Origin: Phialocephala subalpina
Taxonomy: Eukaryota; Ascomycota; Leotiomycetes; Helotiales; Mollisiaceae
Length of the DNA stretch: 64,000 nt
Direction: 5' to 3'
Assembly (NCBI GenBank): GCA_900073065.1
Contig: FJOG01000005.1
Location: forward strand, 2,223,818 to 2,287,817
Within the stretch, counting starts at the first letter, position 1, and each line of letters starts with the position of its first letter. Of this stretch, positions 10,375 through 21,419 are shown piece after piece. The position numbers and the translations under genes are program-made. The notes under the pieces were generated by a model that had not been told where the DNA came from, ran no database searches, and was given only the letters and a program-made list of their open reading frames with translations.

Positions 10375-11130
10375 GAAGTGCCGTCACCTGCTCCCCAATC
10401 TCCCAACCTCGCAGGCAGATATAGCATGATTCGGCGAGCATATCGTCGTCGACATTCTTGCGGTGAACGGCGGTGTTGGAAATTGGGTAATGCTATCGCG
10501 ATAGTCTCTGCGCAATGCGCTGGCGTCAAAGACGATCCCTTTCATCCCTATAAATTCAATGTCGAAGCGAACTGAACGGCAAGGATCAGGGAGGAAAGGA
10601 AGGTGGCGAAGAATGAAGTTTGAGGTTCCTGGATATTTGATGTGTGAATGTGTAATGCTTGTGCTTTGTTAATGCGAGCGCAAGAAAACTTTTGCCGTAT
10701 CACGTCGAGATATGCATGCTGCAGCGGTTGCTGTTGTCACACCATTTTCCATCCGCACGTGAGTTTACGTCATAGGAATTGCGCCGCTTCTGGCTATCCA
10801 CTTTCAAGAAGCCATTTCTTGCTCAAGCCGGTTCAGGGCATAACCAAACCTGCAAACGTCTGCAGGATTATAATTCCAAATGCCCTAAGTTCAAGAAACC
10901 TCTAGAGTAAATACTGCATCTTTCAGATGCGAGGTGATCTTCCTCCACGGACTGATCTCCCTTGGCGGGTAGCTTGGTCCCCGCGTGAATCCATGATTAC
11001 CGATGCAGTGGGCTTGGGCGTGCCGTACTTGGAAAGCCTATATCGCATAACTATCGCCATTGACTTAACGATGGTTAAATCTAGCTCAATACCTTACATA
11101 TGTCGCAGTGAGAGATGGTCGGTTTGATCC
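10375..11130. other. Intergenic, nothing recognised
   Basis: Sequence upstream of the GH115 fragment. I looked for the missing N-terminal GH115 region here and did not find it. No gene or repeat is evident before the AT-rich block starts. Confidence 0.4.
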
Positions 11131-13340
11131 TATTCAAAATAAAATATCACCTTATAATATAATTATTGAGAGCTCTGGATATATCCCTTTGTTTGGTGAA
11201 ATATAGTTCGTATTAATAGGAGGGCTTTATTTGGGATAATATAGAATAGAATTATGTACCCCTCCATACAAATTGATTAGTAAAATATATCATTTGAATA
11301 ATACTACTCTTAATATTCCCTTTCCTTATAAAGATTATTATTACAAAATATATAATTATTATAAAAATAATTTATTCGATTTTTTAATATTTTAATTTAT
11401 ATAAATATTATATATAAATATTTGTAAAATACTTATACTAATAATATAAATATTATTAATTAAAATTAAATATTATTTTCTTATTTAATTTTATTTAAAA
11501 AATTTATAATTTTATTTTTTTAGAATAATTTAAAAATTTATAATAAAAATTTATTTTGAATTATAAATATATAAAAGGATATTTATGTTGGAACGTCCGG
11601 GGGTTATCATCAAGCACTAAGATCTTAGTCTGGTGTCAATGAATATATTCTCTCTCTGNNNNNNNNNNNNNNNNNNNNNNNNNNNNNNNNNNNNNNNNNN
11701 NNNNNNNNNNNNNNNNNNNNNNNNNNNNNNNNNNNNNNNNNNNNNNNNNNNNNNNNNNNNNNNNNNNNNNNNNNNNNNNNNNNNNNNNNNNNNNNNNNNN
11801 NNNNNNNNNNNNNNNNNNNNNNNNNNNNNNNNNNNNNNNNNNNNNNNNNNNNNNNNNNNNNNNNNNNNNNNNNNNNNNNNNNNNNNNNNNNNNNNNNNNN
11901 NNNNNNNNNNNNNNNNNNNNNNNNNNNNNNNNNNNNNNNNNNNNNNNNNNNNNNNNNNNNNNNNNNNNNNNNNNNNNNNNNNNNNNNNNNNNNNNNNNNN
12001 NNNNNNNNNNNNNNNNNNNNNNNNNNNNNNNNNNNNNNNNNNNNNNNNNNNNNNNNNNNNNNNNNNNNNNNNNNNNNNNNNNNNNNNNNNNNNNNNNNNN
12101 NNNNNNNNNNNNNNNNNNNNNNNNNNNNNNNNNNNNNNNNNNNNNNNNNNNNNNNNNNNNNNNNNNNNNNNNNNNNNNNNNNNNNNNNNNNNNNNNNNNN
12201 NNNNNNNNNNNNNNNNNNNNNNNNNNNNNNNNNNNNNNNNNNNNNNNNNNNNNNNNNNNNNNNNNNNNNNNNNNNNNNNNNNNNNNNNNNNNNNNNNNNN
12301 NNNNNNNNNNNNNNNNNNNNNNNNNNNNNNNNNNNNNNNNNNNNNNNNNNNNNNNNNNNNNNNNNNNNNNNNNNNNNNNNNNNNNNNNNNNNNNNNNNNN
12401 NNNNNNNNNNNNNNNNNNNNNNNNNNNNNNNNNNNNNNNNNNNNNNNNNNNNNNNNNNNNNNNNNNNNNNNNNNNNNNNNNTTTAAATTTAATTAAATAA
12501 ATATTCTATTAATTAATTAAAACTTTTATATATAAACTTTATATAAAATTCTATTAGAAATAAATTAATATAATTTTTAAATTAAAATTTAATTCGATTA
12601 ATATTTTAATAAAATTTATTAAAACGATAAAATATTTCTTTAAATAAATCTTTTTATTTATTAAATATAAATATTAATTTATTTATTTATAATTTTAAAT
12701 TCTTATAAAAAAATTTAAAAGTTTATAATTTGAAAAATATATTATTAAATAAAGAAAAAATAATTCCTCGTAAAAATATTTTTATAAGATTTATAAAAGA
12801 AAATAAAAGAATATTTATAAAATATAAATCGCATTAAAATTTTATTTAAATAAAAAATAAATTGAAAATATTTTTTTATATAAATATTATATTATTAATT
12901 TTATTTTATTTTATTAAAATTTATATATATTTTTTTAATATTATTTATATAATTTTATATAATTTTATTAATAAATTATATATTACGAAATAATTTTCTT
13001 AATATTATTAATTTTTATTTATTTATAAAATTTTAATTATTTTAATTTCATTTTAATATAATATTATTATTTATAAATTTTTTATTAATAATTTTATTTT
13101 TTATTTTATTATAATTTAATTTCATAATTATAATTATTTATTAAAATAAAATTAATATAATTTTCTTTTTTATATAATTTTAAATTTATTATAAGAATAT
13201 TTTTTAAAAAAAAATTTAATATATATAAATAAATATAAATTCCAAAAAAAAATTATAAAGATTTTTATTAGAATTAAAATAAGATTTATCCTTAGAAATA
13301 AAACAAAGAAAGTATTACTAGGCTTTAAAGGAGTCAAAAT
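11131..13340. repeat. AT-rich block with assembly gap, probable RIP-degraded repeat
   Basis: Both sides of a run of Ns are almost pure A/T with dense TpA. There are no coding frames beyond those produced by base composition. A more balanced island at 11586-11658 starts TGTTGGAACGTCC, which looks like the 5' end of an LTR, immediately before the gap. Confidence 0.7.
11659..12481. other. Assembly gap (823 Ns)
   Basis: A run of N bases. Any reading frame crossing it is an artefact. Confidence 0.99.
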
Positions 13341-13480
13341 AAGCTTTTGCGGATACACAAATAATACTTTAATGTATACTCGGGCTTATTTAGCGTATGC
13401 TTAGGCCGTGCTCGAGAATGCTTACCCTCGGCTTAAGCTTGCTCACCTATAGCTCAGGCTAAAGCAGCAGCTGCTCAGGT
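13341..13480 (-). repeat. Boundary repeat, copy 1
   Basis: At the edge of the AT-rich block. Read on the minus strand it contains CCTGAGCTATAGGTGAGCA and CACGGCCTAAGC, and resembles the plus strand at about 62831-62950, which sits at the edge of another AT-rich block. Probably a remnant of one repeat family. Confidence 0.5.
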
Positions 13481-13941
13481 CTAAAGACGGAAATGGAAAA
13501 TATCCAATTGAGCGTTGGTATGTTGCACCCTTGGAGCCGAGGAATTGTCCTCCATTCCAGAATTGTTTGCCTTTCTTCAACTCTCACACGATCAGCCGCA
13601 AGTCTTTCCTCGCTCGAATCACTCACCGAAGCCAAGGCTGATTCCGGGATCCGTGTGTGACCCAAGCCTCATCATTCAACAAATCAGGCTTCAGCAGCCC
13701 CAAGTACAAGCGCTTCGCCCTGTCCTCGAGATCATCTGAAAGTCTGATTGGATTCCTTTTGAGACACCTTCTTGGTCATCCACAATGATCTGCCCATGGG
13801 GCTTTTCAGGGCAGAGAGGCTCCCTCATAGGAGCCTCCAAGTTATATCTCGCCCCACGGTCCGTTCCGCGTCGTGTCTGATTTCAATGTTTCTCGTTCAT
13901 ATCGACATCCCGGGCGTTTACTCGACCTCACATCACACACC

Positions 13942-15852
13942 ATGGGCCCGATTTCCCCTCATACGAAGAACACGGAAGTCTTTACACTTGATTCTAGACC
14001 ACCGTCTCTCGAGCAACTGTCGAAGCTGTATGGCCACCAAGCACTCATTTAGAGAAAATAACACTGACAAATATCAGAGAGAATCCAACGCATCCTGTCC
14101 AAGAGTCCGATCGCCTCAAAGAATTCATGAACGAACCCATCATCTCCCAGTCAAGGCCAGCCGAGCCCATCAGCCCCGGTGGGCTCGGCTACGAGCGCAC
14201 AGAATCCAGCACCTCATACGAATCCTCCCTCACAGCATCACAGCCCCATATCGATCGAGGCTTGAGACCCGTAGACTCGATGAACAAATCTTTCCTCAGT
14301 GTTCCCATCAGCCCGATAGACATCGACGATCAATCCGACCTCGATTCCATCGCCTCCGCTTCCTCAGATGAAAACAACCCTCGAGCTCCGTCCTCCCAAT
14401 CTTCGATCAACACCAACACTCGCTTCAACGATGCAGTCGCCTCATTCGTTTCTATGCTAACAACAGACAAATTCCTCAAGCCTCTCTACCGAGAAGCCAT
14501 TGGCGTCATGTCCTCTGACCGATTCGAAAGGAACTTCGCTCGCTTGCTCAAGCGATACGCGAAGCATTTGCATCGAGGGGCAACGGACCAGACAGAGATA
14601 GCTATTGCTATGTTTGTGCGTCGCTCCGCGTTGGATGCTGCGACTGCAGTGACGAGACATTTCTTTCCGAATCGTGAGGGGGAGACATTGTTGCATGAGT
14701 TGGTGACTTTGCCTTTACAGCAAGCCGTGCTTGTTGAAAACTGTCTCTCGAGAATTGACGAGGATATCGCGGACAATGTATCCACAGGCAATGAGGATGC
14801 TTCGTTTGTTGATGGGGACCTGGGTGATAATCTGCCCGAAGACGATGAGAGTATTACGAGATTTATGGTGAGGGGTAAAGCCTTCGAGTGCTTGAGGGGT
14901 AATTTGAAGGCGTTCTTGGACCCTGCGGAGTCGATTTATGATTGCGATGGGTTGCAAAAAAATCCTTCTGGTGCAACTGAGGAGCTCGAGGATCCGGGGA
15001 TTTCTCGAGCGCTGACTCGAAGGGCAACGCAAGCCTGGCAGGACGACGAAGGATTCCTACTTGACTTCGATGACCCCAGCGGTTCCAGAACATCAACAGG
15101 CCTCAGCGAGACGAATTCGGATTTCGTGATCTTTATTCTCTTCTTCCATCTGTGGGACTTGTTGAAGAAGTATTACATCCTCAGCTTGCAGTATTTACTC
15201 TCATTGGTTCCTCCAAGAGACTTGGATAGACACAGCAAGAATGTAAGAATCGCCCCAGCTGAAGATCTGTCAGACTCAAAGAACGACTGCTAACTGCATC
15301 AGCAATCCTCATGGGCAGTGATCTATCTCTACAACGCGAACGGAGAAGCAAGTGAAGCGACCGTAAAACTCGACACAGGCTCAGACCTCAACGTCATCTC
15401 GCTACAAAAGCTCTCCGAGCTCGGGAAAGAATCCGAAATCCAGCGCTTCAATCGCAACGTCTTCGAGGGCGTTCGGACTGTAAACGGCGTCACATTCCAA
15501 CCTCGAGGTTCGTTGGAGCTTCGTTGGAGCCGGCAGAAGACCTCGAAGATATTCAAGGAGAGGTTCTTCGTCTTTGATGACTGTCCCGAAGACGTGCTGT
15601 TTGGGAACCCGTATATCAAGAAGTTGAGATTGGTGAGGTATGATTGGAGATCGGTTCTGTTGGATGTCTGGGTAACGAAGCCAAGTACGCAGGAATTCAG
15701 GTAAATCTCAATGTACTACATACTGACAGACAACAGAGCAAACAGATGCGGACCGAGCAGCAGAGAAACGACGTCAAAATGAGAAGGCTGCGCTCGCAGA
15801 AAGGAGGCGGTTGGCGAGTATGCCCCAAACTGCCATAGTTGTTTCGACATAA
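13942..15852 (+). CDS. Unknown protein with C-terminal retropepsin-like domain
   Basis: Four exons fit: 13942-14027, 14078-15242, 15303-15684 and 15737-15852. All three introns (50, 60 and 52 nt) have GT/AG ends and preserve frame; the start sits in a strong CACCATGGG context. The N-terminal half is Ser/Pro-rich and apparently disordered, followed by a helical acidic region. After a hydrophobic helix (LFHLWDLLKKYYILSLQYLL), exon 3 begins a beta-rich domain with KLDTGSDLNVIS, the active-site pattern of retroviral-type aspartic proteases, and ends near EDVLFGNPYIKKL. The tail, residues like DRAAEKRRQNEKAALAERR, is a charged helix. Catalysis would require a homodimer; whether the domain cleaves anything is unknown. 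Domesticated gag-pol ancestry is an inference. Confidence 0.7.
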
Positions 15853-15944
15853 TTAGGACTTGAACGTATATTTACTGTATGGATATCATTAATCAAATTC
15901 AAGATGCAGCACTGAACAGTGTAACTCACCAATCGATTCAATTG

Positions 15945-16178
15945 CTACGGGCATGAGGCGTTGCTTTTCGTAGCCATCTGGCCTTCCCCCTTTTCACTCT
16001 CAGCTACCTCTTTCCCCTTCTCTCTCTTATGTCCCTTCTTCGACTCTCCAAAATTGCTCAACTTCTCAACACCCTTAACAACACAAAGACAAGGTAAGCA
16101 GCAAAGTATCGCAGCACCAGCGAGAAACTGTTCGAGCGCATCGTGGGGAGTGCGGCCATGGCCGTCGAGGAGCGTCAT
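15945..16178 (-). CDS. Small putative membrane protein, 77 aa
   Basis: A single-exon frame, convergent with the preceding gene. Residues 17-38 (EQFLAGAAILCCLPCLCVVK) form one hydrophobic cysteine-rich segment, and the remainder is a strongly charged KKGHKREKGKEV tail. The architecture, a short amphipathic N-terminus, one membrane segment and a basic cytosolic tail, suggests a real small membrane protein. There is no recognised family and the ORF is short, so it may be spurious. Confidence 0.4.
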   Translation of the reverse strand: MTLLDGHGRTPHDALEQFLAGAAILCCLPCLCVVKGVEKLSNFGESKKGHKREKGKEVAESEKGEGQMATKSNASCP

Positions 16179-17029
16179 CGTGTCTGTCGAAATTCGCGAT
16201 TTGAATTGATGAGAGGGATTGGAAGTGAATGTAGAGAAGAAGATTCATTGATCGGAAAGAATGATGGAAGAAGGCTATGTCGAGGTGAATCGGGCGAGTG
16301 CGGGGCTGAGTCACTACCTCATTTCCCCAATCCAGTCTCGACGCCACAATCCCCCTATTGAAGCCCCCTGCAACATCGCGTTTTATCCTTCATAGAGAGG
16401 AACAGAGATGATCAAGAAGCAGAAAGGTGTGCCAGTCTTCGAGGCCAGGCGTCCATGAACAGCATCCCCTTTCGTAAATAATTGACCCGAAGCCTGCCAT
16501 TGAAGCAAGCGATTGTCATTGAGGCAATGGGCTTTTGTTGTCGACACTTATTGTTGGCAATTGTGCCCGGGGCCGTGAGTTGGAATGAAGAAAATAAATC
16601 GAGGTGAAGGCATGGAAAATGAACAACAAGAATGATTTTGAGGTCGAGAATCGGGAGTACTTGCTACACCTCAGCTACCACAGCTGTGTTACTTCTTGTG
16701 TGCTGCAGCTTGCATTTTGATGGAGAAGATATTCAAGTGAATTAGGTGCGGCTGAGCCTTGACTCATCTCGTGCAAGCATCCCAGCGCCTCATTTCCAGG
16801 CCTCTTTGTATGTGTAAAAGCTTCCGGCAAGACGAGTTCTGTCGCTCATGATGGACCCTGCTATGATCCAAGATCAAGTTCTGAATCTCGTGGGTAGAAG
16901 GACGCATCTGCAGATATAGACGATTCAACAAAGTGCAAAGTGATGCGCATCGACAAGGGGACAGCTGACACTTGCCAAGCTGTTGTGTAGCAGAGCTTGG
17001 AATGGAATGCTGGACAAGAAGATGGCCTT
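16179..17029. other. Intergenic, nothing firm
   Basis: No coding region identified. Two short words (TTGTTGTCGACACTTATTG at about 16537 and TTTTGTTGTCAACACTTGC at about 17027) resemble the 3' end of the decayed gene units to the right, hinting that the duplicated cluster once extended further left. Confidence 0.35.
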
Positions 17030-17635
17030 TTGTTGTCAACACTTGCTATCTTGCACAAGTCGTTCAAGCAGACGAAACATCACATCCAGGCATGGACGAG
17101 ACGAAAGTCCAGCACAACCAGACATGTTTCCATCGCAAGAACAACCCAACCTCGTCCCAACAATCACACCCCTCACGGCCAACAATCGTGCTATTATCAA
17201 GAATCTCAGACATCTGACAACTCTCCCTCCAGATTTCCAAATGCATGAGCAACCACCGTCATTTGCATTATCCAACCCCAAATCCAAGAGTACGGGTAAC
17301 ACACAGTGTGCAATCTTGCACCTGCTCATTCCTTTCAACCACCCATAGTATCTCCAGAGAACACCATGCACTTCTCCTTCGTCCCGTTCTTCATATTGTG
17401 CGTGGGATTTAAATATCTCCAAACCCACTTCATCGCCGCCTTCAGCATTGACTTGGACTTGAACTTCTGCCAACCGCTGCCTTACTGCATTCACTTGGGT
17501 GTTGACGTCCGTTTGGTTTTACAAGGCTCCGGCCTTGTCAAGCACTAAGAATATTTCTTGAGCAAGAACGTCAAGGGTATAAATGCCTCGTCGCCGTTGT
17601 GCCACGTCCGTCGCATACAAGAGTCAAAACTTCGC
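17030..17635 (-). pseudogene. Decayed gene unit D (VRxRLAxVQV family)
   Basis: Member of a five-copy local family read on the minus strand. It keeps a 152-codon open frame whose beginning (NAVRQRLAEVQVQVNAEGG, then VGLEIFKSHA) aligns with the other copies. The homologous upstream part VLDKAGAL is followed by a stop. The rest of the frame does not match the other units, so I regard it as a relic rather than a gene. Confidence 0.5.
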
Positions 17636-17754
17636 TGCATCAATCCCATGTGGACCAGCAACTCTGCCGGAAGCTCTGCTGCACTTGCTATTGCTCCTGC
17701 TGATCAGGAACATTGGTGCACTCGCTGCTGAAGGCGTACGGCTTTAGCGGGGCG

Positions 17755-18215
17755 GGGAGTAAAGAGATTGAAAGATTTCGTTGTCAACTTAAACTTTGTT
17801 GTCAATAAGCTTAAACATGTAACAAATGTCCTTTCAAAATCAAGTCTATAAAGACATGCGCCACTAGCCTAGTTGCAGAAAGAAAGTAAAAACCAAAAAG
17901 TATGAAGTGTAACCCAAAGAGTGTGCACGCAATATCTCCCGTTTGGGTTTCATGAGAGTGGCCAATACCACGGCCATACGACGTGACGAAGGAATCGATT
18001 ACAGTTGCTTCTTTTCATAGAGAGGAAGCGTGGGTTTATATACCTTCCAACCCGCTTTCTTTGCGCTTGAAGCGCCAACCGTAGCCTTGTTGTATTCACT
18101 TGGTATTTTTCCAGACCGTAATCCAGCCTCGCCAAGTACGTTCTTTACCCCTCCTTAAGTAGTATAAGTACTTCACCGCCGCCCTCGTGCCACGACCATT
18201 GCGCACAACTTCGCT
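17755..18215 (-). pseudogene. Decayed gene unit C
   Basis: Aligned with the sister units by TTRLRLALQ near 18080, KREILRAHSLGYTSYFL near 17920 and LDFERTFVTCLSLLTT near 17840. Frames shift between these blocks. Conserved TGCCACG and TATAAG words occur at the upstream end, as in the other units. Confidence 0.5.
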
Positions 18216-18359
18216 GGACCAACAAGAAGGTACATAGCAGGAACAAACGACGGTACAGGACGATGTAAGACAAAGAAGCGTTCGACCTGATGCTTCCCTT
18301 CCAAATATTCATTTCGACATTTGGCCAAGTGATTATAGATTCTGACGAACTGCAAGGTT

Positions 18360-19650
18360 AAAGGGAGATGGTTGCCAAGTTGATATTTGTTATCAATTGT
18401 CAAAAATATCCGACGAATGCTCCTCAAAAATGCGCATGAAAAGCAATTGCAAGTAACCTAGCTGCATGAAGAAATGCTCAGGCTATGTACCCGAAGGATC
18501 ACCTCTCCAATCTGACTCTAGTTGATAAGCAAATGTCGCAATCTCATCTCAGATCTCCGATGGAGGAGGCAACTGGCCGTGCAACTTCGCCTGTTGATCT
18601 GTGACCGTCAATTGGTAAGTCCGTACTAGCTCATGAATTCATATGCATATCCAACAGATATCACAACCCCTCATGAGCTATCACATAATTCATGAACGAG
18701 TTCTGATCAGCTGAAATGAGAGTGACGACAATTAATTATTCAAACAGATCGACGGGAGGGAGGCTCTCCCGTCTCCCAGCCCCCCTATTGTCAGTTGAGA
18801 ACGCGGCCTACACGCGGCCTGTTTCAGGGTCCTCCTGGGGGTAGGGGGGGTACCCCTCCCCTCTGTGTATATATAGCTCTTCCATAGCCCTTTTCACCAC
18901 CAATGCAGTCTTTCCCAAGCAACTGACACCTATTTACCCCGTTCTTAGCCCCCTTTTTTTGTCGAATCTCTTGATATTTTGTTTAAACTCTTACTATACG
19001 ATGTTTTGGCTTTCCCGCAAAGATATACTCTTATATCTCAAAAGAAGTTATTATAAGTGCGCTCGAGATCAAAATAATCTACAGTATTCGACTTATTTTT
19101 TAAAGCATAAATCATATAATTGTTCTCTATATAAATTCATGAACTAATATAATGACTTATGAATTTGCATAAGAAACTATAAGTTTATGCATAGGAATTC
19201 ATAAATTCTTATACAAACTTATTAATTTTTATGTAAATTTATAAATTACTTTGCAGATTTATGAGTTTTAATAAGAGTTAATGAGTTTATATAGAATTCT
19301 ATAAAATCGCCAGATTCTGGTGAAATTAGGTATATAGCTCATGAATTATTACGTATTTCAGAATCGCCAACTGATCTGATGAATTAGTAGGGCTGATGAA
19401 TTGACGGTCACAGATCCATTGGCGTGGGCAACGACGTTTATATACTCGCAAACCCACTTGACTCCGGTTTTGAGCGCTGACTCACACGCAAACGTTCGCC
19501 AACCGCAGCTTCACTCTCTCAAGTATTCACTTCATATTCTTCTAGCACCGCGAGGCTCTGGCCTTGTTAAGCACTTCCATTTCCTCCTCCACAAGTATAA
19601 AACCCTCATCGCACTCGTACCATATTCGTCACACACTAGTCCGACGACTG
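18360..19650 (-). pseudogene. Decayed gene unit B, split by a transposon
   Basis: The 5' half (19650-19417, minus strand) encodes ILERVKLRLANVCV followed by a stop and VGLRVYKRRCP. The 3' half (18599-18360) encodes an LPPPSEI-stop-DEI string, the equivalent of LTIPLEIRNETY in unit A, then an IFEEHSSDIF segment. The halves are separated exactly by the 813-bp element at 18600-19412; removing it and one GATC rejoins the alignment to unit A. Confidence 0.6.
18600..19412. mobile_element. 813-bp DNA transposon with TIRs and GATC duplication
   Basis: The ends are perfect 14-bp inverted repeats, TGTGACCGTCAATT at 18600-18613 and its complement at 19399-19412. They are flanked by GATC on both sides (18596-18599 and 19413-19416). 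GATC is palindromic, so it could alternatively be part of 18-bp inverted repeats. Subterminal regions share CATGAATT words, and a TATATATA element lies near 18868. There is no transposase-length frame, so it is a non-autonomous (MITE-like) element. The superfamily is not assignable by eye. It interrupts decayed gene unit B. Confidence 0.8.
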
Positions 19651-19789
19651 AGAGGTCCGAAATAGTAACTGAAGACGGTACAGGCGATGCAGGACAAAGG
19701 ACTAGGACCAAAGCAGTGTTGTACCCAATACTTGAATACTTTGGTGTACCTCTCTCTTCATAAGATCCTGATCCCTAACAATCTGGCAA

Positions 19790-20265
19790 AGTAAAGACGG
19801 AATTTGTTATCAACTAGACACTTACTATCAAGAAACTTAAATATACAACAAATTTTCCTTCAAGAAGCCTATGTATGCATGGCAATGATAAGCCACCTAG
19901 CTACCTGTAGAAATATTCCTTACATATTATGAAAGGATACCGTGTCCCGTAAAAAGCAAACATCTGTAGGTCTCGTTGCGAATCTCTAATGGAATTGTCA
20001 GAATCTTCAACAGCAAGCTAGATACTTTGGTTATTCGTCCCTCGGCGTGAGAGGCAAGGTTTACATACCCCAAACCCACTCTCATCCAACTCCAGACATC
20101 AACTTTTACTTGAACATTTGCCAACCGCAGCCTCACTTTCCAAAGCATTCACTTGCCAGCCTTCTAGCAACGCAACGCTCTAGCCTCGACCAAATCCAGA
20201 TTCCACTAGGTATAAATCCCTAACCCCTTCACCGCGACCGCCGCACAACAGTCCGCCTTGAGACG
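19790..20265 (-). pseudogene. Decayed gene unit A, best preserved
   Basis: Contains a 73-codon open frame (20148-19927): KVRLRLANVQVKVD, a VGLGYVNLASHAEGR stretch, then SSLLLKILTIPLEIRNETY. The LP.EIRN..Y pattern is common near the start of uncharacterised, F-box-like fungal proteins (family knowledge, not a firm assignment). Upstream, the homologous segment LVEARALRC ends in a stop; downstream, LLEGKFVVYLSFL follows a GTAGCT...TAG intron-like gap. No intact frame spans the unit. Confidence 0.55.
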
Positions 20266-20481
20266 ATGCAAACTGTGCAGGACGAAGGACAAAGGACGAA
20301 AAATCCCTAGGCTCGGTGTCTAATGGGTGGAACTTTCCAACGTGGTAACGGGAATTTCCACTCCCGAATTATACAGACAAACGATCGCTAACAGAATTTA
20401 TAAACTGGAAAGATGTACTGCCAACTGGGCAGTTGTTATCAACTTTCAAACCTTAGTTAGAGTTTGAAAGCAAGAGTCCCC

Positions 20482-21123
20482 ATGCCGCAAGTTCACTCAC
20501 CTTCAAATGGCTCTGTACCGTCTAGCATCGACTCCTCGTCATCCTCATCATCTATACCCGGTCTCGAGTCGGATAATGAGTCTTTGCCAGAGGACTTTAT
20601 TGCCTTCAATGAACGGAAACTCCGGCGCGCCTTGGGCCAGATATCGGACGACGAATCCGATGAAAGCGTTAGCAACATTTACGCATTCAGCGCAGTAGGC
20701 AGTGGCGACGACCATGCTCGCACCGGTCCATGGATGAATGGGCAGCTGAATACAGGTTCGCACAGCAGTGGCATACTATCTATACGCACCGGAAGCGATT
20801 ATTCTGTGCGTGTTGACGTGAATACAGATCCAGAAGCCGGGCTCCCTGTAACTTATGGCAGTGCGGTCATCAGCCTGTGTACTATCGGTATGTATCTACT
20901 GGATATCGATATCGACATGCAAGCCCGCACAGACAACGTCGTTATGTTCCCTGCTGCCGGCAACACAAATCTCCCGACTAGGCCAGATCATTGGAATGAA
21001 GGATTGGAGGAGTTGTTACGCATTGAGTATGGAAACTTAAGGAGCATGCATGGTCTTACCGTGAGTTTCGATGAATTCCGAAATGGCAGGTATGCGGAGC
21101 AGTGCGGTGTCGGAATGGACTGA
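20482..21123 (+). CDS. Acidic 213-aa protein, unknown function
   Basis: The first ATG of the frame is at 20482 (MPQVHSPSNGS). The N-terminus is serine-rich and acidic (SIDSSSSSSSIPGLESDNES, then QISDDESDES), and the C-terminal half has mixed hydrophobic blocks (TYGSAVISLCTIGMYLLDID) with no known domain. It is intronless with a plain stop. It lies on the opposite strand between two pieces that look like the 5' end (21420-21612) and 3' end (about 20400-20460) of another decayed unit, so it may be a later insertion or a nested antisense gene. Coding status rests on length and composition only. Confidence 0.45.
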   Translation: MPQVHSPSNGSVPSSIDSSSSSSSIPGLESDNESLPEDFIAFNERKLRRALGQISDDESDESVSNIYAFSAVGSGDDHARTGPWMNGQLNTGSHSSGILSIRTGSDYSVRVDVNTDPEAGLPVTYGSAVISLCTIGMYLLDIDIDMQARTDNVVMFPAAGNTNLPTRPDHWNEGLEELLRIEYGNLRSMHGLTVSFDEFRNGRYAEQCGVGMD

Positions 21124-21419
21124 GCATGATAGCATCACACTTTGTGTATACATACAGATGTTGATAGTAATTGCGTGTTGAAAGATAGCTAGCTATCTCA
21201 CTCTTGTCATCAATGACCTCCAACCCATATCGTCCGTCCTCGTGGATGTTTGTACTCGATTGTCCGCAACTACCAAAGTAATAATCACTGCCTAATATCT
21301 ACCAAAAATAGGCCATTCCGTAATAAATAGTGATTCTAGAAATTTTCTTGAGACGGAAAGCCAACAATAAACGAACAAAAATGAGAGGAGAGCTGAAAGT
21401 CAAGCATTTAAGATATCCC

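Noticed and set aside
11633..12496. 287-codon frame across the N gap
   Set aside because: Made almost entirely of undetermined bases.
17036..17494. 152-codon minus-strand frame as an intact gene
   Set aside because: Only its first third aligns with the sister copies, and the homologous upstream part contains a stop; treated as a relic.
17570..20230. TATAAA/TATATA words repeated in the units, considered as five plus-strand promoters
   Set aside because: They fall at the same place in an alignable minus-strand reading frame, so shared coding ancestry explains them better.
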